A stretch of 64,000 nucleotides of DNA, taken from NCBI RefSeq assembly GCF_006065315.1, contig NZ_CP040749.1, positions 2,680,501-2,744,500 of the forward strand, written 5' to 3'. The position numbers were made by a program, and so were the translations under genes. Below, piece after piece: positions 58,215 to 64,000 of the stretch (position 1 is the stretch's first letter; each line of letters starts with the position of its first letter). The DNA is from Aureibaculum algae (GTDB lineage: Bacteria; Bacteroidota; Bacteroidia; Flavobacteriales; Flavobacteriaceae). The notes under the pieces are model-generated. The model was not told the DNA's origin, did not search any database, and saw only the letters and a list, made by a program, of their open reading frames with translations.

Positions 58215-61082
58215 TTATGATCGTGTAACTTGAAAACCAGTACGCGATAAATCTATATCTACAAAACGAGCCAAACTATTAGGTGGATTGCTAATTAGCG
58301 TTTGTCTTATTTTACCAGCCGCTTCTTGGTCCTTAGCAATGATAAAAATATAACCACCGCCACCGGCTCCTGGTAATTTAAAAGCAGAAGCATAATCTTT
58401 AATCAACGACAAAATCTTTTGTACTTCTGGCGGATTTGTACCTGCATCTAATTGCTGATTCTGTACCCAAGTTTGAGCCACACAATTACTGAAGTTTGTA
58501 AAATTACCACGTTGCAACGCATCAAACGTATCAAAAGCATGCTGTTTTATCTCTCCTAAAAGGGTATTGTTTTTATTTTCATTGAGAAACATACTTCTCA
58601 CTATTTCAGACAAAATATTTTTTGCAACTCGTGTTATACCGGTGTAATACAATAACAAACGTGCTTTATTTTCTGGTTCAGTAAAGATAAATTCTGGAGC
58701 CCATTTAATTTCAGGAAGTTGACTACTCCCCTTTTGCGTATGGATTAATTTTATACCTGGTAAAACACCACCATATTGATCTTGCCAACCACCACCAGTA
58801 GTCAATAATTGCTCTAACACCAAGGTTCTATGACTAATTTCATTGGGATTCCAGCCAAAACCACAAAAATCAGATAAGGCTCCCAATACAGTAGCTGCCA
58901 ATATAGAACTAGTTCCTAATCCTGACCCCTTCGGTATAGCCGCTAAGGTTGATATTTCAATACCACAACCAAATTCTTTCAATTGATCACAAAGACTATT
59001 GTAATTCTTTTCTGAATAATTAGGATGAAAACCTGCAAGACTTAAGGCTACTTTGGGAATTGAAAAAGCGGAACCTATTTCATTAAATTTTGACAATTCT
59101 TCATAAGAACTGACATCTTCTCGTGTACCAATATCAATGGAACGCAAGATAATTTTAAACTCTTTTGAAGGCTTTATATACACCTGTAAAGGAGGTTGTC
59201 CATTCAATTCAATAGCCATATTCACCACAGCTCCTCCATGAATTAAACTGTATGGAGGGGTATCTGACCAACCAACGGCAACGTCAATTCGGATGGGACT
59301 TCTACCCCAAACAATTTGATCGTGATACACATTTAACTGCGGATTTAAGTTATTAAATGGCAAGGTTTTAATTATGTTTTCTTGAAGTACTTTAAAGGCT
59401 TTCTGCTCTTCAATACTAAAGTCCAAATTTTGATATTGTTTTACTTTTGCCTGAAACATATATTCATGCATTTGCAAAAAAGGATCATTAGGAATTTCTA
59501 AAGCAGGCAATGAGATATTATCTTGAGCTACTCGTTTTGCCATATCATCTAAATCGACCTGATAAAAAACACTCTTCTTATAGTTTTTATGAAGCAACGC
59601 ATAATTACCTTTACGGAAAGCTTCTCGTTCTTTATACAACCGGCTTAAATTAGCTCTATTACTTATTTCTGAAGCAGAAATACGCTCCCTATTGATATAT
59701 TCTGAGGTAATAGTTGATTCATTACCAGAAATCATAAATGAAACAAGGTTTTCCGTTAATTCTGCTTTACGCACCACAGGAAAAATGGCAGCATCTTGTA
59801 TATCTGTTTGTTTGTCAATAGACAACTCATCTAACGATAGGTCTCTATCTGACAACCATGTCTGAAAACTGTTTTCCAACCAAAACGTTGCTTCGTCACC
59901 TACTGCCCCTCTAAATTTATCATTAAATCCGTACGGTCTAATGCAAAATAAATCTTCATCAATGGGCACAATATCTAAACAAATGCCTTTCTGTAAACTA
60001 ATATTCCAATTATTAATCGGAACTCCTGTAATAATATGATCTGAAGCCAATTGCCAACCTGCTTCAATATATGAATTCTCAACCCATAGATTACGTTGTT
60101 CTGCATGTAAACTAACTTTTACTTCTGCATTTTGAGTAAACATTGAAGGGTGAGGCTTCGCATCTTTATGCAATATAGAACGTTGATCTAACACTCTATT
60201 TTGAATGGCTAAAGTTGACGAAATCAATTCTTTACTAGTCCCGAAATGATAAAACTCCCCTTTAGGCAAAGGTAATATAGCAACAGTAAGTTCATTAACA
60301 TCAGGAGCATCACCACCTTCTTTAATTCCCATTTTTAATCCAAAATCGCCATATAAATCATAAAAATTCAACGGTTTTTCTGTTATTAAATTCCCATGAT
60401 CATCTTTACTGTATCCCGAGTGTTTTACCAACACCTCAATGGCTCTATCACTCAACACCCAAATACCAACATCCATCAGATACAATTTGTCTTGCGATAA
60501 TTCTTGCAACTCATGTGTTGAAGGCTTTTGAAGCATGTAAAGTAACTCTTCCGGATTACTTTTATTACATATAAAAACGCCGTGATTACAAGCTAACTCT
60601 GCATTTACCCATAAACCATAACAAGCAATATCAACATCAGGCAATTCATCAATTTGCCCTTCAGACCTAATATACACATCACCACTTGCAATAAGCGTAT
60701 TTAAATTTTTAGGTGTCTTTTTTAAGATTTTCTCGTATAATGGAACTTGAAGATCCAATAAATTTTGATCAATTTGCTGACCTCTCTCCCATCGAAAAAC
60801 GGGTATGGGTGTCAATATTTTTCCTGACGGAGCATATCCAGGCAAGCGTCTACTTTGTCCGCCTGCGTGAATTAAAATTCTCTTTTCTTTACCCAGCCAT
60901 TGGCTAAACTTTTCCGATTTATCGTCTTTCCAACATTCCTTCAACAACCAAGCTGTACCACCTCCAGAACCTAAAGGTGTATTTTCAGGATCCGCAGCAC
61001 AAAACCATTCGTCATTATTTTTATCTTCAATTTCATGAAAATAGTTGATCAGATTAGTAGGTAAAGAGAGTAATTTTTTCAT
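58215..61082 (-). CDS. fkp: Bifunctional fucokinase/GDP-L-fucose pyrophosphorylase
   Basis: The 955 residues match the length of Bacteroides Fkp, which makes GDP-fucose from free L-fucose for surface glycans. The N-terminal half is the pyrophosphorylase: G-G-G-T-A-W near residue 40, H-A-G-G-Q-S-R-R-L-P-G-Y near 72-83, where the Gly/Ser/Arg loop binds the nucleotide phosphates, and K-I-L-T-P-I-P near 88. The C-terminal part from about 590 is a GHMP kinase: P-I-R-I-D-V-A-V-G-W-S-D-T-P near 597, A-A-I-P-K-G-S-G-L-G-T-S-S near 710-722 (ATP loop) and L-P-G-A-G-G-G-G-Y near 908. It is cytoplasmic and monocistronic, and no other fucose gene is in the window. Confidence 0.93.
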   Translation of the reverse strand: MKKLLSLPTNLINYFHEIEDKNNDEWFCAADPENTPLGSGGGTAWLLKECWKDDKSEKFSQWLGKEKRILIHAGGQSRRLPGYAPSGKILTPIPVFRWERGQQIDQNLLDLQVPLYEKILKKTPKNLNTLIASGDVYIRSEGQIDELPDVDIACYGLWVNAELACNHGVFICNKSNPEELLYMLQKPSTHELQELSQDKLYLMDVGIWVLSDRAIEVLVKHSGYSKDDHGNLITEKPLNFYDLYGDFGLKMGIKEGGDAPDVNELTVAILPLPKGEFYHFGTSKELISSTLAIQNRVLDQRSILHKDAKPHPSMFTQNAEVKVSLHAEQRNLWVENSYIEAGWQLASDHIITGVPINNWNISLQKGICLDIVPIDEDLFCIRPYGFNDKFRGAVGDEATFWLENSFQTWLSDRDLSLDELSIDKQTDIQDAAIFPVVRKAELTENLVSFMISGNESTITSEYINRERISASEISNRANLSRLYKEREAFRKGNYALLHKNYKKSVFYQVDLDDMAKRVAQDNISLPALEIPNDPFLQMHEYMFQAKVKQYQNLDFSIEEQKAFKVLQENIIKTLPFNNLNPQLNVYHDQIVWGRSPIRIDVAVGWSDTPPYSLIHGGAVVNMAIELNGQPPLQVYIKPSKEFKIILRSIDIGTREDVSSYEELSKFNEIGSAFSIPKVALSLAGFHPNYSEKNYNSLCDQLKEFGCGIEISTLAAIPKGSGLGTSSILAATVLGALSDFCGFGWNPNEISHRTLVLEQLLTTGGGWQDQYGGVLPGIKLIHTQKGSSQLPEIKWAPEFIFTEPENKARLLLYYTGITRVAKNILSEIVRSMFLNENKNNTLLGEIKQHAFDTFDALQRGNFTNFSNCVAQTWVQNQQLDAGTNPPEVQKILSLIKDYASAFKLPGAGGGGYIFIIAKDQEAAGKIRQTLISNPPNSLARFVDIDLSRTGFQVTRS

Positions 61083-61219
61083 GAGATAAATATACTTTAT
61101 TAAGTATTTACAATTATTGGATTTTCATAATTTATTTGGACTACTATTTCTAACGAATGCTAAGGTTATTTATTTGTTAAAAAATAAGCATTAAGTTAAA
61201 TCACCTTATATAATTACTC

Positions 61220-61227
61220 TAATTTTG
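61220..61227 (+). promoter_or_regulatory. Putative -7 box (TAATTTTG) directly ahead of the efflux transporter
   Basis: Full match to TAnnTTTG ending five bases before the ATG at 61232, the same geometry as at the TetR gene (14749 to 14754). A transcript starting here would be leaderless. No -33 TTG at 17-23 bases. Confidence 0.45.
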
Positions 61228-61231
61228 CCCG

Positions 61232-62452
61232 ATGCAAATAAAAAAATCGAGTCAGATTGAATTTATCGCCTTAATGGCTTCATTAATGTCAGCCGTAGCA
61301 CTAGCTATAGATGCATTATTACCTGCATTATCGTATATAGGCATCAGTATTGGCACCCTTCAAGAAACTGACAATCAGCTCATCATTACCATGATCTTTT
61401 TAGGATTGGGGATTGGCCCCTTGTTATTTGGGCCTATTTCTGATAGCTTAGGCAGGAAGCCTGTGGTTTACATGGGTTTTGGCTTGTTTATTATAGCTAG
61501 TTTTATTTGTGTTTATGCTACTAGCTTAAACATGATGATTGCAGGACGAATTCTACAAGGAATTGGACTTTCAGCTCCAAGAACCATTGCTATTGCTATG
61601 GTTAGAGATAAGTATAGTGGTGATTATATGGCGAGAATTATGTCATTTATTACCGTGGTTTTCTTATTGGTTCCTACCGTGGCACCTGCCACTGGAAAAT
61701 TTATTCTTGACCATTATAACTGGCAAGCTATTTTTTACAGTCAATTGATATTTAGTGTATTAATATCCATTTGGTTTTGGAAACGCCAAGATGAAACCTT
61801 AGCTGTAGAAAATCGCGTTCCATTTTCTTCGCACATCTTTATGAATGGCTTAAGGGAAATAATAAAACATAAAACAACCATTGGGTATACCGTAATTTCG
61901 GGATTTATCACAGGAGCTTTTATTGTGTATTTAAGTGGAAGTCAACAAATATTTGAAAAACAATATTTAATGGTTGATCAATTCCCATTCATTTTTGCAG
62001 GATTAGCCATTGCAGTAGGTACAGCCACTTTTTTAAACGGCACATTGGTATTGCGTTTCGGTATGGAAAAACTGGTTACTTTTGCGTTGCTAGGCTTTTT
62101 AACGTCCTCCTTTCTCTATTGCATTTTATTTTACAATACAGGCAATCCGCCTGTAGCCATTCTAATCGTATTTTTCGCCTTACAATTCCTATCTATAGGA
62201 TTTCTTTTTGGAAACTTAAGAGCGTTAGCAATGCAACCCGTAGGTCATATTGCTGGTATAGGAGCTGCAATTACTGGTTTTATCTCCACGTTAATGGCAG
62301 TATCTATTAGTACCTACATTGGTAGATTCATAGAAGACACTGCCCTTCCCCTATTTGTTGGATTCTTTATCTGTGGTATGCTTGCTTTTATAGTTTTATT
62401 GCTTTTAAAAAGAGGAAAACTCAGGCTTCTTGCTCCACAAATAAAAGAGTGA
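61232..62452 (+). CDS. Bcr/CflA-family multidrug efflux MFS transporter
   Basis: The 406-residue protein has 12 predicted helices. Family signatures are A-I-D-A-L-L-P-A-L near residue 26 (the D-x-Y/L-x-P-A-L motif of Bcr/CflA), G-P-I-S-D-S-L-G-R-K-P-V near 71-82 (MFS motif A) and R-I-L-Q-G-I-G-L-S-A-P-R near 107-118 (motif B). V-P-T-V-A-P-A-T-G near 147-155 corresponds to the drug:H+ antiporter motif C region. Likely exports drugs or amino-acid-like compounds using proton flow. No repressor gene is adjacent. Confidence 0.9.
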   Translation: MQIKKSSQIEFIALMASLMSAVALAIDALLPALSYIGISIGTLQETDNQLIITMIFLGLGIGPLLFGPISDSLGRKPVVYMGFGLFIIASFICVYATSLNMMIAGRILQGIGLSAPRTIAIAMVRDKYSGDYMARIMSFITVVFLLVPTVAPATGKFILDHYNWQAIFYSQLIFSVLISIWFWKRQDETLAVENRVPFSSHIFMNGLREIIKHKTTIGYTVISGFITGAFIVYLSGSQQIFEKQYLMVDQFPFIFAGLAIAVGTATFLNGTLVLRFGMEKLVTFALLGFLTSSFLYCILFYNTGNPPVAILIVFFALQFLSIGFLFGNLRALAMQPVGHIAGIGAAITGFISTLMAVSISTYIGRFIEDTALPLFVGFFICGMLAFIVLLLLKRGKLRLLAPQIKE

Positions 62453-62546
62453 TAACACAACTTGTCTCATGATTAAAAAATCCTCGATACTAGACACCAA
62501 GGTGTAACCCATTATGTTTTAATTACCTAAAAATGGTAACTGTATT

Positions 62547-62927
62547 TTACAACCATTCCAAAAAATAATCCATCATTTCTTCTTTAAGTTGGCGATGCAA
62601 TTTTGTATAGGTACGCATATCATTACGCAAATTATGTTGGTCATTTTGCAGTCTACCATCCACTTCTTCATTTAAATCTGCAGCTTTAATACTCTTAATT
62701 TTTGCCTTACACCGATGTTGTAATTTAGAAATGACATCTTGCTCTATCATTATCTTATTTTGAAAACTTTCCAAAGGAACTAAAGCCTTCTTACTGAACT
62801 CCCTACTAGCAATCTCTTCAAGTTTTTTTTCAAACAAATCCATTTCCTTAGCATGAAACTTCAATTCTCTTCTCCAAATTTCTAAATTAAATTTTAAATC
62901 GCTTAAATACAATACTTTGGTCTCCAT
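62547..62927 (-). CDS. Small coiled-coil protein next to an EF-G-like gene
   Basis: The 126-residue cytoplasmic protein is predicted to be almost entirely helical and charged. It has W-R-R-E-L-K-F-H-A-K-E-M near 19-30, a heptad-like E-K-K-L-E-E-I-A near 34, and an end rich in Met and Glu (L-K-E-E-M-M-D-Y-F-L-E-W-L). It starts 24 bases after the EF-G-like gene on the same strand, so the two are probably co-transcribed. I do not recognise the family. A stress or ribosome-associated role would be a guess from context. Confidence 0.7.
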   Translation of the reverse strand: METKVLYLSDLKFNLEIWRRELKFHAKEMDLFEKKLEEIASREFSKKALVPLESFQNKIMIEQDVISKLQHRCKAKIKSIKAADLNEEVDGRLQNDQHNLRNDMRTYTKLHRQLKEEMMDYFLEWL

Positions 62928-62951
62928 ATTACTATTGTTTTAAATTACACA

Positions 62952-64000
62952 TTAATGATTTACTAATTGTTGTTGCACATTGCTTGGCACAGGCTGATAA
63001 GCCGAAAATTTAGAGCTGAAAGAAGCTCTCCCTTGTGTTAAAGATCGTAAACTAGTGGAATAGCCAAAAAGCTCAGCAGCAGGTGCAATGCATTTTAAAA
63101 TTTGATAATGCCCGTTACTTTCAACACTTTGAATAATGGAGCGTCTCGATTGTAAATCGGTCATCACATTCCCAACCATCTCTTCAGGTACTTTTACGGT
63201 TAATTCTTGTGCCGGTTCTAACAATTTGGGATTTGCATTTAAAAAAGCTTCTTTAAACGCATGTGCTCCCGCAATTTTAAATGAAATATCGTTGGAATCT
63301 ACAGAGTGCATTTTTCCGTCATAAACCATAACGCGTACATCTCTGATATACGAATCCGTTAGTGGACCCGATTCCATCACCTCTAAAATCCCCTTCATTA
63401 CAGATGGTAGATATCGCAAATCAATAACCCCTCCTACAATGCAATTATAAAAAACAAGCTTTCCACCCCAAGGTAAATCCACTTCTTCCTTTCCTCTAAT
63501 ATTAAAACCTTCAGGGTCCGGCATGCCTTCTTCCCAAGGTTCTATTTTCATATGTACTTGAGCAAACTGTCCAGCACCACCTGATTGTTTTTTATGTTTA
63601 TAACTAGAAGTTGACGATCGTTTTATCGTTTCTCTATAGGTGATTTTCGGTTTTTCAAAGCGTACTTTTATACCATATTCATTCTCTAACTGCCAGTTAA
63701 CAATGGCCAAATGCAATTCTCCTTGACATCCTAAAATGAGCTGTTTCGATTCTTTTGCATAATGAATGGTTACGGTCGGGTCTTGATTGTGAATTTTCTT
63801 TAAAGCCTCATTTAATTTTTCTTCATCCTTTTTATTCTCAGCAACAATAGACCTACGGATTCTAGGCTCTGGGTATTTTATAGGCCTGATAGTTATGGAT
63901 TTACCAACCTCATGAAGCGTGTCATTCGTTTCAGTATATTTTAATTTTAGCGTAGCTCCAATATCTCCAGCAGTTAATTTTGAAACAGGTTCACGCTTTT
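62952..64000 (-). CDS. Elongation factor G-like GTPase, C-terminal part
   Basis: The reading frame continues upstream through the end of the window, so the apparent ATG at 63716 is internal. The visible ~349 residues cover the end of domain II (V-S-K-L-T-A-G-D-I-G-A), domain III with the L-I-L-G-C-Q-G-E-L-H-L segment, domain IV with G-G-A-G-Q-F-A-Q-V, and domain V with P-A-A-E-L-F-G-Y-S-T-S-L-R-S-L-T-Q-G-R-A. The G domain lies off the window. C-Q-G-E-L-H replaces the usual S/G-M-G-E-L-H of EF-G. Because of this and its linkage to a coiled-coil gene, it is probably an EF-G paralogue (EF-G2-like) rather than the main translocase. Confidence 0.87.
   Translation of the reverse strand, partial: KREPVSKLTAGDIGATLKLKYTETNDTLHEVGKSITIRPIKYPEPRIRRSIVAENKKDEEKLNEALKKIHNQDPTVTIHYAKESKQLILGCQGELHLAIVNWQLENEYGIKVRFEKPKITYRETIKRSSTSSYKHKKQSGGAGQFAQVHMKIEPWEEGMPDPEGFNIRGKEEVDLPWGGKLVFYNCIVGGVIDLRYLPSVMKGILEVMESGPLTDSYIRDVRVMVYDGKMHSVDSNDISFKIAGAHAFKEAFLNANPKLLEPAQELTVKVPEEMVGNVMTDLQSRRSIIQSVESNGHYQILKCIAPAAELFGYSTSLRSLTQGRASFSSKFSAYQPVPSNVQQQLVNH

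Noticed and set aside
1..64000. Search for tRNA, rRNA, tmRNA and integrase genes
   Set aside because: No cloverleaf with a TTCRA arm, no rRNA-like block and no integrase or transposase gene could be seen, so none is reported.

Overview
The window looks like a chromosomal segment of a marine or soil member of the Flavobacteriaceae (Bacteroidota). It is AT-rich. It carries family markers such as a T9SS-type C-terminal sorting domain, DUF2911, DUF4382, CIA30, a YwqK-type MORN protein, a bifunctional fucokinase/GDP-fucose pyrophosphorylase, lipoproteins with short lipoboxes, and promoters of the Bacteroidota type (TAnnTTTG -7 box). No rRNA, tRNA or CRISPR array was seen.

Layout. 1-10.9 kb, mostly minus strand: the N-terminus of an EamA transporter, thiE, a single-domain degenerate DEAD-box protein, an acyl-CoA dehydrogenase (+), a secreted FAD oxidoreductase, an acyl-CoA desaturase with a Crp/Fnr regulator, a sugar-phosphate isomerase/epimerase gene broken by an in-frame stop, a FUSC-type membrane protein and an outer-membrane beta-barrel. 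11.4-28 kb, plus strand: DUF2911, an LLM oxidoreductase, a MORN protein, a compact TetR-SDR-DoxX operon with a clear operator, an LprI-like protein, a lipoprotein sulfatase, an SGNH hydrolase, a serine hydrolase, and two large secreted peptidases (M28, S9).

28.7-33.6 kb: a very AT-rich three-gene operon (four-helix membrane protein, membrane-anchored TIR/deoxyribosyltransferase-like protein, 1243-aa STAND NTPase with a nuclease-like N-terminus). This is best read as a candidate anti-phage system. 34-42.5 kb: a WG-repeat protein, then a light-damage cluster (DUF2452, TIGR03643, a photolyase fragment, DUF2256, and a cryptochrome/photolyase without the usual Fe-S cysteines), CIA30, and a Rieske-glutamate synthase fusion. 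42.6-52 kb: a VIT family transporter, cytochrome b561, an orphan secreted protein, an ECF sigma factor overlapping a membrane protein, and two alpha/beta hydrolases.

51.9-56 kb is repeat-rich. It holds two structured intergenic elements, followed by about eight units of a 170-bp-period palindromic repeat surrounding a GIY-YIG endonuclease gene. The loop of the repeats matches the 3' end of that gene, so the repeats look like non-autonomous derivatives of a GIY-YIG element. 56-64 kb: a T9SS-exported vanadium haloperoxidase-like enzyme, Fkp, a Bcr/CflA efflux pump, a coiled-coil protein and the C-terminal part of an EF-G-like GTPase running off the end.

All functions are read from sequence motifs and remembered families. 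No searches or structure predictions were run.
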